From assembly GCA_032871835.1 (NCBI GenBank), contig CM065299.1, positions 95,742,652 to 95,806,651 of the forward strand: a DNA stretch of 64,000 nt, in the 5' to 3' direction. Under the pieces are notes generated by a model that was given only the letters and a program-made list of their open reading frames with translations, made no database searches and was not told the origin of the DNA. This DNA comes from Dipteronia dyeriana. Its lineage: Eukaryota > Streptophyta > Magnoliopsida > Sapindales > Sapindaceae. The translations under genes and the position numbers were made by a program. Below, piece after piece: positions 21,912 to 33,307 of the stretch; the first letter of the stretch is position 1, and every line of letters begins with the position of its first letter.

Positions 21912-21999
21912 ATTGGTGCTAGAAAGGGGGGGGGGGGACAATTACAGATAAAATTCGTTTAAAAAAAACACCCTTGATACAACGGTCAGCAACGAAAAT

Positions 22000-23710
22000 G
22001 GAGATGGTTCCAGGAATATCCGAGACTCGCCGGATGATATACACAGAGTTGATGCCTCACAAGATCCTACAAGAATTACGATTGGGAATCAGTCGGCGCC
22101 TATAGCAGGCGTCCAAAAGGTCCCTCCAACCAACGAGGACATCACGCGGTGATTCAAGGAGGCATTGCAACAACTACTGGCAGATGCAACCAAGGAAGGA
22201 GTAAATCTGTCCACCACAGAAGGGTTGATTCCACCAAGCCAGCCACTTCTCTTAGATCACCCACCAGGCAGGCTCCGGTCGATCATAGTCAGACCAGAGT
22301 TAGACGCGTCAGGAACATATACGAATCCGGATCCCGCTTTCCAGTTAAGAGATACACCACGAGAACAAATTCGAACTCATGAAGCATCCACAGAGAGTCG
22401 ACATCATCGGAGGCATAGTCATGATCAACCGGGGCATGACCGATATCATAAATATACCCGGTGAAGAGATCAATCATTATCATCAGAAGACGACTATCAT
22501 CACCGAAAATGCCACAGCGGAACTATACGCCTACAGGGTTTGACTTGAGAAAACCGAAGGCAAGATGAGGAAGAGCCCATAACAGGCTTAACAGTTACCC
22601 AAGAATTTAATCGTCGGAGGGAGCCATTAGGCGAGAGAGACATCTTAATACAAATTTAACTCGAGAGGTTTAAAATAACAGGCGTCAACTGGAAGCATTG
22701 GTTAGGCGTTACGGACGCAGTGAGTTGTCGGACGATAACTCTGATATCCCTTTCACAAATGACATCCTCCGAACAACGTTCTCAGAGAGATTCATGATGC
22801 CACATGTGGAGCAGTTTAAGAAGGACACGGATCCCAAAGAACACATTAGTCGATACAAGAGTGCCATGCCCCAGTATGCCTACAGTGATGCCTTGTTGTG
22901 CCTCAATTTCCCTCAGACCTTGGGAGACGTAGGGTCCCAATGGTTTGGCAGACTACCTACCGCAAGCATTGGAAACTTCGATGAATTAAGCAGAGCCTTG
23001 TTAGGAATTTTTTTCAAGAATGTACATAAGAGGAAATTAGTAGCTCATCTCTCCCAATTGAAGTAAGGAAAGGATGAGTCACTAAAAAAATACCTAGGGA
23101 GATTCAGTCAGACAGTGTCAGAGATCAGAAGCATGAACGATGAAGCAATCATCACCGTGTTTATAAACAATTTACATAATGACCGATTATCCTTTGACTT
23201 GATGAGAGCCCGTCTAACCAGGTATGCAGATCTGATGGACATGGCAGGTGGATATGCACTGGCTGAGGAAGAAGAAATTGCAACCCGGGGTCACTTCATA
23301 CATGTAGGGCACCCCGAATAACCAAATCCCAAGGAGACTGAGTCTCGGTCCCAGATCTAAAAAGGAGGTAAGCAGAAGGGTAACAATAAAGACGATGGGA
23401 ACAATAGACGTAAGGGCGCCGACCAAGTGAAGGATAAGTTTTAGGGAAAATACATAAACTATACTCCATTCAGAAAAAAGACAAGATGAGATCTTGGCTA
23501 TTTTGGAAGAGAAAACCTTGGTTAAGGAACCCTAACCACAGTCACAATTCACACGAAGAGACACCACAAAATATTGTCATTTTCACAAAGAGAATGGGCA
23601 TGAAAATTCCAAGTGTTGCCAGCTCAAAGACCATTTCGAGACTCTCATTCGAGAAGGGCATTTACAAGACATTGTTTTAAAGAAGGATAAGAAGGTGGAG
23701 GCCTAACAGG
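22000..23710 (+). pseudogene. Tat-type gag, broken
   Basis: Fragments of the Retrotrans_gag domain lie in two frames at 22698-23066 and 23068-23321 (HVEQFKKDTDPKEHI, QWFGRLPTASIGNF, KYLGRFSQTVSEI), separated by a stop. Further on is a CxxH-like FHKENGHENSKCCQLK segment (about 23580-23620) followed by LIREGHLQDIV, typical of the gag C-terminus of this clade. The region upstream, starting near ATGGAGATGGTTCCAGG at 21998, is already frameshifted. Multiple stops make it non-functional as one protein. Confidence 0.8.
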
Positions 23711-23899
23711 ACAGAAAGTCAGAGGATCGAAATAGAAAGAAGAGTCTGAAAAAGGCCTAGGAAGGGACAATAAATACCATTTTCGGAGGACCTTTGACTG
23801 GTAAAAGCAACAGAGAACGAGCCCAAGAAATCCAAGAAGCAAGGAAAAACCTCAATGTAAACTCTGTTGAATCTGACCCAAAAAGGATCAAGGATGGGA

Positions 23900-24330
23900 T
23901 CCAATAGTGTTCACTGAAGCCGATTCTCATGTGGTGGATGTTTGGCCAAATTATACATTAGTTATAAGTGTTCGAATTGGCCACCGAGAGGTCCACTGGA
24001 TACTGATTGATAATGGGAGTTTAGCGGATATTTTGAGTGCAGGGGTGTTCGACCAACACAGGTTGGACCGAAAGGATTTGTAACTCTTCCATACTCCACT
24101 TCGAGGATTTGAAGGGGTTGAGGTCAGATTGCTAGGGACCGTGTAGTTACTGGTAAAGATCGGGGAATCCCCTTCTCAGAAAACAGTGTTACTGGACTTT
24201 GTGGTGGTAGACATTGAAAATTGACCCTACAACGATTTGTTGGGCCACCATTCCTGAACAAAACTAAGGCAGTGACAACTGCTTATGCGTTAATGATCAA
24301 ATTCTCGATCGAATGGGGGTAGGATCCGTC
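23900..24330 (+). pseudogene. retroviral-type aspartic protease segment, broken
   Basis: The frame around 23990-24080 reads HWILIDNGSLADILS, the active-site region of this retrotransposon clade (D-N-G-S in place of the more usual D-T-G/S). A stop follows at about 24080, and a later stretch LLDFVVVDIEN fits the second half of the domain. Broken by stops. Confidence 0.7.
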
Positions 24331-24639
24331 AAAGGATCGTAAGAGATGGTAAGAAAGACGAATCTATCAGTTTACAGAGATAAGGAGAATGACGGACATC
24401 AAGTATGCACTCTCCCCATACCCGATCAAGCAGTAACATGGATGCTCGTGAAGTTTGAGCTCAACCCAAGGGAAGAACTGGAGATGTAAAAGGATAAGCC
24501 AACAGAAGATATAACTTTAAAGGAAGATGAGCCAACCAAGAAAGTTAGAATTGGGGCTAACTTAGATGAAGGTGTCAAGACAAGTATCATCAACCTGCTT
24601 AGGGAATACGAGGACGTATTTGCTTGGAGCCATGAAGAC

Positions 24640-25860
24640 ATGGTGAAGATAGATGCAAAGGTAATATCACACTATCTAGCCATTGACCCAAGAGTTAAAC
24701 TTGTTATCCAGAAAAGAGGATTGCTAAATCTTAAGAGAAGTCAAGCGATCAAAAATGAGGTGGAAAAATTGCTTCTTGCCGGATCCATTATAGAGGTGAA
24801 ATATCCATAGTGGGTAGCTATTGTTGTGTTGGTTAAAAAAAAAGAATGGTCAATGGAGAATGTGTGTAGATTTTACAGATCTGAACAAAGCTTACCCAAA
24901 AGATAGTTTTCCCCTACCAAGGATAGATCAGCTAGTGGATGCCACGTCAGGTCATGAGTTGTTAAGTTTTATATATACCTATTCGGGATACAACCAAATC
25001 CAAATGAACAAAGCATAAGAGGATAAGACAACGTTCACAACCGACCAAGGATTATACTGTTACACGGTGATGCCTTTCGGGCTAAAAAACGTTGGGGCAA
25101 CATACCAAAGATTGGTAAATAAGATATTTTCTTGGCAAATAGGAAGAAACATGAAAGTTTATGTAGATGACATGCTGACCAAAAGCATCACAGTGACAAA
25201 GCATACAGCAGACCTGATAGAGACTTTCAATGTATTAAGATGGTACTGGATGAAACTTAATCTAAGTGAATGTGTATTTGAGGTACCATCATGGAGATTC
25301 CTGGGTTTTCAGGTTAATCAAAGAGGAATCAACGTGAATTCGGATAAGATTAAGACCCTCACAGAAATAGCCTACCCGAGAATATTGAAAGAAGTGCAAC
25401 GATTGACAGGATGCCTTGCTTCACTCGGTAGGTTTATTTCTAAATCAACTGACAAATGTGCATCGTTCTTTAAAGCAATCAAAAAGGTCAAATGACTTGA
25501 ATGGAACACAGAATGTGTGCAAACATTTCTAAAGATAAAGGAATACCTAGGCCGAGCACCAATTCTCTCCAAACCTAAGACAAGAGAAATTCTCTATATG
25601 TATCTGTCCCTCACGAAACTGACGGTAAGTTCAGTGTTGGTTAGGATAGAAGATGGGATACCTAAGACAATATATTATACCAGCAAAATCCTACTCCCAG
25701 TAGAGACGAGGTACTCACGGGTGGAAAAGATGGCCCTGACATTGGTTTCAGTCGCTAGAAAATTAAGGCACTATTTCTAGGCACATGCAGTGGAGGTGCT
25801 TACCTACTGTCCGCTCAAACAGATTTTGTAGAAACCCGAGTTATCGTGAAGACTGAAAAA
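24640..25860 (+). pseudogene. reverse transcriptase and RNase H, broken
   Basis: RT motifs can be followed across frames: VKKK then CVDFTDLNKAYPKD (about 24825-24905), FPLPRIDQLVDAT, TTFTTDQGLYCYTVMPFGLKN, and the catalytic YVDDM at about 25158-25172. The RNase H portion begins near 25560 and includes YYTSKILLPVETRYSRVEK. Stops at about 24811, 25018, 25496 and 25780, and a frameshift near 24835, interrupt the reading frame. Confidence 0.88.
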
Positions 25861-25925
25861 GTGGGCAATCAAACTAAGCAAGTTCGACATAAAGTATACC
25901 CAGAGCATCGTTCAAAGGACAATCT

Positions 25926-26440
25926 GTGGAGGATTTCTTAGTTCAATTCACTGAACCCAACCCGGAGGTCAGGATGATATTAGACGGAAGGAACTTTTCA
26001 TGGAAATTGCATATTGATGGTTCGTCGAATACTCATGACAGTGGGGTAGAGATTGTAGTATCCATTCCAGAAAAAGATGACATCGAGTGTGCAATGAGAT
26101 TCGACTTCAAAGTAATAAATAATCAAGCGGAATACGAGGCATTACTGGGAGAGCTCAGAGTGTGTGTTGCACTCGGAGCAGATGAAGTATAAATATTTAG
26201 CGACTCTCAGGTTATTGTCAACCAGATTCTAGATGAATACCAAGCCAGGGATGGAAGCATGGGCACTTATTTGGACATCGCTAAGCAGCTTCATAGGTGA
26301 TTCAAGGAATTTAAGATTACTCAAATCCGGTGTAACGAGAATGAAAAAGTATACGCTTTGTCCAAATTGACGTCAACCACAACTTGCATCAGATCTAAAA
26401 CTGTTCCAGTGGCACACCTACTCAGGCTGAGCATATCAGA
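25926..26440 (+). pseudogene. second (archaeal-type) RNase H domain of the Tat lineage
   Basis: The frame 25926-26192 reads WKLHIDGSSNTHDSGVEIV, then INNQAEYEALLGELRVCVALG. After a stop it continues FSDSQVIVNQI. The order D..., E of NQAEYEALL, then D of SDSQ matches the RNase H catalytic pattern, and this extra copy upstream of integrase is a marker of the Tat clade. Confidence 0.82.
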
Positions 26441-26639
26441 ATTATAAGATCTCGGTGCAGCCGAAATTCTAGCTCAACCAAGTGGTTGGATACCCCAACT
26501 AAGGAAATATTTAGAAGAGGATGTGCTCCAGAGGATCCCTTAGAGACAAATCGCATTAGGTATAGGTCAACCAAGTATACTATGATCGGAGGAGAACTGT
26601 ACAAGAGAGGATTCTCCAGGGCACTCCAAAGATGCATAG

Positions 26640-27735
26640 CAGAAGAGAAAGCCAAACATATATAGAAGGAAGTCCACAGTGGTGTGTGCAGGAATCATAC
26701 AAAGGGTAGGAGCCTAGCACACAAGGTACTCAAGCAAGGATTTTACTGGTCTACCTTGTTTTTCGATGCACAACAATTCTCGCACAGTTGCAATACCTTT
26801 TAGAATAGCCAATGATATTCGGTAGCCCCCCGAATACCTGAGAAGTCTTACTTCACCCTAGTCGTTCACCGTGTGGGGTTTGGATTTGATCAGACCATTG
26901 CTAGCTGCAACGAAATGGGGGGCGAAACATGTTATCATAGCAGTTGACTATTTCACAAAGTGGGTAGAGACAGAAGCATTAGTGCACATCACAGAAGCAA
27001 ACACCATAAATTTTATGAAAAAGAACATACTCTATCGATTTGGAGTCTCGAACACCATCATCACTGACAATGACACTTAATTTGATAATCAAAAATTTAG
27101 ACAACTTTGTGTTGAATACAAGATCGCCAACTACTACGCTACACCTGCTCATCCCCAGATGAATGGGCAGGCAGAAACAACAAACAAGGTAATCAAACAC
27201 ATCTTCAAAGCAAAACTGAATGTGAAAAAAGGCATTTGGGCAGAGAAACTACCTGAGGTTTTATGGGCATACCAAACAACAGCAAGAACCCCTACAGGGG
27301 AAACCCCATTCTCTTTAGCTTATAGAACGGAGGTCGTGATCCCGACAGAGACATCTTACATATCCCCTAAAGTCCAGCTATATGATGAAGGGCACAATGT
27401 TGACACGTTGTTACAGAACCTAGATGGGTTGGAAGAAGCAAGAGAGAGGATCCAAGTATAAAACGTGACCTACCAACAAAGGGCAACCAGATATTATAAC
27501 TCACAAGTTCGGGTTAGAAAATTTCAGTTGGGAGATCTTGTGCTCAGGAGAGTATCTCTGAACACCAAAGATAAAAGCGGTGGGATCACTCGCAGACAAA
27601 TGGAAATGACCGTATTTAATTGACGGGATAACTGGACACGGAGCATATTGGATCGCCAGAACAGGAGGAGGAGTCTTACCACGACCATGCAATGCCTAGT
27701 ATCTGAAGATCTTTTATCCTTGAGGGATTCTTGAA
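26640..27735 (+). pseudogene. integrase, broken
   Basis: The N-terminal zinc-binding region appears as EVHSGVCRNHTKG ... HSCNTF, where the last cysteine of the usual HHCC pattern is replaced. The catalytic core shows D in VDYFTKWVETEA (about 26940), D in IITDND (about 27058-27075) and E in MNGQAETTNKV (about 27159-27190). ARTPTGETPFSLAYRTE and a C-terminal RATRYYNSQVRVRKFQLGD follow. Stops occur at about 27080, 27461 and later. Confidence 0.88.
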
Positions 27736-28649
27736 GAACCTTAAATCAACATAGTTTTAGTTTTAGTTTTAGTTTTAGTTTTAGTTCAATTCTTTCCAAG
27801 TTTCTTTTTAGATGCTAAGTTTTGAATTGAGTTTATTTCTATTCAGTTTAGTTTTTACAGAATATGAATAAAATTCCTATGCGGAGCCCTTCTGGAAAAA
27901 TGATCAGAAATAATGAGAACATGAAATGACAAATAAAATGCTTGGGTACACTTAATTTGCTAAATTACACCCAAATGAGCGAAAAATCTTAAGATAACAT
28001 GCCAGCCGAGTAAGGTTAAAATCTAAACCTTAGTAAAAAAGGCAAACCCGAAGCACCGGCACGCCTAGAAAACGGCTCGGGGCACTGCCAAGGCAGACCT
28101 GGTGAGTTGCACAGTTGTGTTGGGTAATTCACTATCCAACGATTCAGCAAACCCTTGCACAGATAAAACCAAGAGAAGTCCTCAGTAATTTGTGCAAGGA
28201 CTCAGGTGTATGATCGTGATGAGCTTCGATGTAACACTCAGGTAGAAACTGGGTAAGGTATAATCACGAGTTCATAAGACAACTCGGTTTTATTATGAAG
28301 CTACTCAGTTAAAAACACTACCCAATTAAATGAGATACTTGACATTACAAAAGTGAACTTTGTTGCCAAACACTCAACAAAATGGCTTAGATGTTCTACT
28401 CAACTAAGCTTATATCATCCATGAATTCTCGAATCATGATAAGTCATGCAAGATAATTCAAAAAGAAAAATAGTGTATTAAGTCAAACCAGTATATACAA
28501 GATATATATATAAAAAAGTGAACAGTTAAGATGGTGCTGGGCATTTTGAGCTACTACCACCTACATCTGGGTCAGACACTGTCTTGTACTCATTCAAGAG
28601 ACTTTCGTTCAAAGGCTAAGTAATCTCATCCACTTCGTCGTCCATCCAA
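27736..28649. other. non-coding spacer of the retrotransposon with (TTTTAG)n
   Basis: Between integrase and the antisense ORF. A hexanucleotide run (TTTTAG, about five and a half copies) lies at 27752-27786. The rest is AT-rich without open frames, typical of the spacer in Tat elements. Confidence 0.6.
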
Positions 28650-31621
28650 ATGCTATAGTCCTTCCTCAACTATGGGACCAACGTCGGGTTTTTCCCCGTC
28701 CATCTCGCCCTTCTCACTCACATGGAAAGTTGAAAAGACATGTGTAGTAAGGACTTCCATATGCATGGGGTGGGGGTCTTTACCTCGACTACGACAGTAG
28801 GCTCGCCACTCATTCATCTGAAACCAAAAGGTTTCTAAGAAACGATCAATGTGATTCTTTATCGACAATTCACTATTTGATTGGGCCTTATTTGTTGCTC
28901 GGTTCTTTACTTTAAAGAATTCACCGGTCGAGATCATCCCACGTTGGAACTCCTTAAGGAGCACGACATCGTAAACTGTAGACCTTTTAAAACGATCAAC
29001 CCCTTGCACCTCCAATTCCCATTTAGCCTATTTAGAAAGGGATTCAACAGTTAAAGCTTGGCGCTTAAGATCTTCAACTTTGCGCTCGTAGGACAACTAA
29101 CCTTTTCAGCTTCCTGTTCAGCATGAAGCACCGATTCTTAAGCAGCAGACAGTAGACTATCAAAGGATTTTGCTTTTTCCTCAACAAATGAAGCCCTCTC
29201 ATTGGCCTCTAATTGCCTTGTTAAGCACATATCTGTGTGTTCTTGGTTTGTGCTGATTTCCTTCTGGTAAACAGCCTCAACCCGAGCACGGTTGTCTTAA
29301 CTATTTTTTAATTAAGCTTCTTGACGCCTTATTCGATCAGCTTGTGATTGTTGGGTCTGGAAAGCCTCAGAAACTTCAGCCACCATTTACAAAAGAAATC
29401 AAGTTATTGTGAACTGAAATTCATACCTTAAGGCAAAGAAATATCCAATAATGTACAACAAGTACGAATACGTACGTAGGCAACACTGTTAAAAAGTTTT
29501 GAAGGCATATGAATGCAGTCTCATTCCTGAAACGACTCCAATGGTCGTCTCCAATGTAAACACGACCCTAAGACATGGCTTTCAACATGTTTTGGGGGGG
29601 AAGGATCTATAGATCGACCTGATGACCCTGCGTCAACAGTAATATCAACGGGAATATGAGGGTTTTCATTGCCCGAGTTGTCAAGTGGGTGTCCCTGAGT
29701 GAACGAACCAGATAAATTTACAGCAGTTTTCTTAGCCAGGACACCCCGTAGAATCCCTTGCACCAATATCTTCATCACTGGAAGATTCAACAAATGTCAC
29801 GACCCTAGGAATTTTTGGGAGAGGTCAAATTGGTGAAAATGATGCTTTCCTCTTCCCAGTTTGCCTGAAGCGAGTGTCAAGATAAGCAACAAGATCTTTA
29901 TCACCAACCTCCTCAACCACAGTTGGGAAAGATTCAAGAACAGTGGGACATGAGGGATCAATTGGCTCAGTGGGATATTCCTCGACCTTTTGCTTTCCCT
30001 TTACAGAAGGTTGCTCGACAGCTGTCTCATCAGCCTGACCTTGTTCTGTAGATGCCTCATTGGCATGACTGAACCTCAAAGCTGTCATACCTGCAGCACG
30101 ACCCCTCTGCACGTCCCAATCATCAGACATTATTTGCTCGCTGCCAGAACCATTCGGGCTCTCAGGCCTACTCAATTCATCTGCGGCTTGTCGTGGAATT
30201 TTCTTAAGAATATACTCGGGTGCCTGCTCGTCGACTTTAACACCCTTAGAATCTTCATCTGACTCATCGTTAGGCGAAGAAATTCCCTTCGTTTCCTGGT
30301 AGCTGCTTCTTTACTACTCGCTCGAATAATGAATTTTACCGGGCGAGCATGAGCATCGCAAATAATATCTGAGTCATACACTGGAAATTTGAGATTAGTC
30401 AGTGAAACAAAAAACAAAGAAATATAAAATGTCAACTTACAACGTTTACGACGGGCAAAAATATGAGCAAAAAGGTCGGCTTTGATCATTTTCTTCTCAT
30501 CAAAAAGATATGACCTACTTCATTTTTCCAGGGGTCGCATGACAGCTCTGGCCAACTCTCCAGTTGTAAAAGTTGGGGGTGTGTGGTTCCAGGCATCAGG
30601 GTGAGCAAAAGTAGCGAAGGACCTTCCGAGTCACCTCAAACACCATCTAGGTCAAAGTCCATCGAACATCCCCAACCACCTCCAACAAAAAACTAACTGT
30701 TCTTCTAGTATTTGTTGGAGGTGGGAAAACCCCAGATGAAGCCATTTTTCTTGTTTTCAGTAGACGCTTTGATTGCCCCATCAATATCTACCCCATCCGG
30801 GATCCAACTGTCAGGATGACTGTAAAGGTGAAAGTAGGTCCCCGCCTGACCAGATTGCCTCAAAGTATAGAAGTGCCTAATTTCATGAGGGGTGGGCGGG
30901 GGTAAACCCATTCTCTTATACATGTAACGCATGCACATTAAGATCCTGTAGCTATTCGGGGCAAGTTGGGCTGAAGCAATTCCTGTTTTTGTCAAGAATA
31001 AAGTGATAAAGGGTTGGAGAGGGAGTGTTATGCCACAGCAGAGCATTGCTCCATAAATAGCCACCATTCCGGATGAAGGATTCCACACGGCTCTATCCCT
31101 TACCATTTACAATCAAACAAGAGTCGCATCCAAGTCAAATCGGTGAAAATACTTCTCAATCTCAGCTTCGCCAACCACATTTGGTTCAACGTCATAAACG
31201 CATATACGCTTATTGGAAAAATGTATACGAGATGTCCGATGCACCTCATCTACATCATTCTCATTCAACACCTGAACCCGAGTATCGCAACATTGGCTTG
31301 TATACTTCTCATTCTCTTCCAAGGATGAAAATTGCTACGAGCAGAAATAGATGGGTCAAATTGGGCCTGAGTGTGGGAATATTCGAAATCAGAGGCAGGG
31401 GAAACTTCACGATGAAGCCCTAAAACATCAACGTTCAAGAAATAAGGCTGGTCAGGGGGTGTATCCCCCATTAACCTATAAATACGGGAAGCCGTAAAAG
31501 TATCACCTTTCTCAAGAGCCTTCATTGCAACAATAAAAAGACGGTGTCTAGCAACAAGATCCATGAAAACTAACTTTGAGTTGTTTGTTGAGCGAACAAG
31601 TGAATCCAGGAAAACCTTCAA
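28650..31621 (-). pseudogene. antisense ORF of Tat element: PF04195-like N-terminus, coiled-coil C-terminus
   Basis: A chain of minus-strand open segments runs opposite to gag-pol: 31265-31621, 31113-31322, 30705-31106, 30172-30489, 29825-30175, 29521-29793, weak segments at 29040-29390, then 28653-29015. The segment 30705-31106 carries LAPNSYRILMCMRYMYKRMG, PTPHEIRHFYTLRQ and a GFIWGFP end, the pattern of the 'putative gypsy type transposon' family (Pfam PF04195). Downstream pieces are low-complexity and charged, then rich in E, A, K and Q (for example QLEANERASFVEEKAKSFD), suggesting a coiled coil. A possible 60-nt intron (30381-30440, minus) has a GTAAGT donor and a TTTCCAG acceptor. Several stops and frameshifts break this copy. 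Antisense ORFs at this position are known in Retand/Grande/RIRE2-type elements; their function is unknown. Confidence 0.72.
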
Positions 31622-32199
31622 CGTATGACGAATATATAGAAAGAAATCTGCAAAATAAAACTAAATAAGGAAGCGGGAAAAAAGAGAGCAGCCTAAAGTC
31701 TTATAGTGTTCTCTCTAAAACCAAAAAGGAGACAAATGATCCAAAAAATTGTTTCGTGCTGGTTTAAATAGCAAAATTAGTGGTTTTGAAATTCGAAACC
31801 ATGGGTTAAAGTAGTGGAAAAACGGGAAACGAAAGGGAATAAGAAGTGATATGGGTGACGCATCAGATGGTCAGAAAGTCGTGTCCCATTAATGCCATCA
31901 GAAACACCAAATTGAAAGAGGACAAGTGGCATAAAGAAGGGGCTTCAGGCTGCCAGAACATCTAAATGTCACAATTAGTAGGATTTCGTGTGAAAGACAA
32001 ATCATGCGTACATGGACGTCATTAAGACACGTCATTAACACTTCAAAATAATGAGAAATAATAATAATTTCCTGATTTATGAAGTATGTATGAAGGAAAA
32101 GACAACCAACGAAGCCATCATGGTCAGGCAAACGTGTGTTAAAAACTTTTGCCAAGTGAATAATAAGTTGTACTCGGTAAAAGTATTTTAAGGGGGTAA

Positions 32200-32905
32200 T
32201 GTTATACGTAAATCTTGTCGAAAGTACACATCATCGCAAAACCACGTAAGCAAGATACTTCATCAGAAAGAATCGATAGGTCAGTATCCTGGATGGTGTC
32301 CAAGTCTAGATCATAGGAATATTCAGTGGAAGTCCGAGTAGGTCCGAGTAAGGACGAGCCAACTGTTACCACGTACTCAATTCTACTCTGGGATAACAAA
32401 GAAGATCTCATAAAGTTCTGTCTTTCTAGTTTAAGCCACGAGACTCTCAAGATGGTAACAACACTACATACTTACGAAAACATAAGGAGGAATTTCAGAA
32501 GGAAACATATATATTCTCCTTAAGATATATGTCTTCATAAAGGATCTATACATTTAATGTCATTAAGTAGACAAACCTAAATAGGAAAGGTCTATCTTTT
32601 GTCAATCTTTGGCTTGCACACCAAGAAACGAAACCCTAGCTAAACATGTATAAATACGTCTGTAAATAAAGACACGGAATAACAATCGAAGAGGTAAGAA
32701 AGATCGAGTGTTGTAGTTCAAATATTTCTTTACTGGATTCGACTTGGTTGCATACGCAACCGTCCGTGGACGTTTCTCCAGTTATCGAAGTTTTACCATA
32801 TATTTCTAGGTTGCATTATAGTTATTTTTTGTGATCATTTTAATATTATAGATTGCGGAAGTTCATACTTTTGACTTTATTGGCCATCAAGAAAGTGCTA
32901 CCAAC
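32200..32905 (+). repeat. 3' LTR of the Tat element
   Basis: Starts TGTTATACGTAAATC right after the polypurine tract AAGGGGGTAA (32190-32199). It contains a TATAAATA promoter motif at 32649-32656 and ends near ACCAACG at 32905, the counterpart of GTCAACA in the 5' remnant. It is about 700 bp long and points toward UVSSA, whose ATG is 402 bp further on. Confidence 0.8.
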
Positions 32906-32970
32906 GACCTTAATCTTGAAACTTGTATATCTATGAAGCCGATGGTAGTAGCTTTGATTTAAGGCTATGA

Positions 32971-33040
32971 GAATTGAGATTCGAGATTCGAGATTCGAGA
33001 TTCGAGATTTTGAGATACTGAGATTTTGAGATTTTGAGAA
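32971..33040. repeat. short GAGATTC/GAGATTTT tandem repeat
   Basis: About ten imperfect copies of a 7-9 bp unit (GAGATTC, then GAGATTTT) between the 3' LTR and the UVSSA start. The surrounding 32906-33307 has no gene and must contain the UVSSA promoter. Confidence 0.8.
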
Positions 33041-33307
33041 TGGGGTGAAGCGCCAATCTAAAAATACCCTAGTGATTAACAAAATTACGAAACTGCCATC
33101 AATAACGGATTACCTCATAACCCATCTATGCCACGTCATTAGATAAGTTTGAAAATAAGTGGCAGTAATGTAAATTGATGTACTACAATGAGGCTGACTT
33201 TACAACAGAAAACCGATATGTTGACTTAGCGCGCATTTGACCAAAATTAGGGAAATTGAAATTGAGAAATTGAAATCAGTCTCTGTAGATTGATTGATTA
33301 GCGAAAA

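Larger units (their letters stand above)
21815..32905 (+). mobile_element. decayed Ty3/gypsy retrotransposon, Tat lineage, with antisense ORF
   Basis: The order is a truncated 5' LTR (to 21911), a primer site just after it (TGGTGCTAGAAAGG), gag (22.0-23.7 kb) and protease. Then come reverse transcriptase, RNase H, a second archaeal-type RNase H, integrase (to about 27.7 kb), a spacer, a minus-strand ORF region (28.65-31.62 kb), a polypurine tract (AAGGGGGTAA) and a 3' LTR from 32200. The second RNase H between RNase H and integrase, and the extra antisense ORF, are features known from the Tat clade (Retand, Grande, RIRE2, Ogre types). Many stop codons and frameshifts break gag-pol. The surviving 3' ends of the two LTRs differ at many positions, so insertion is old. 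Confidence 0.9.
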
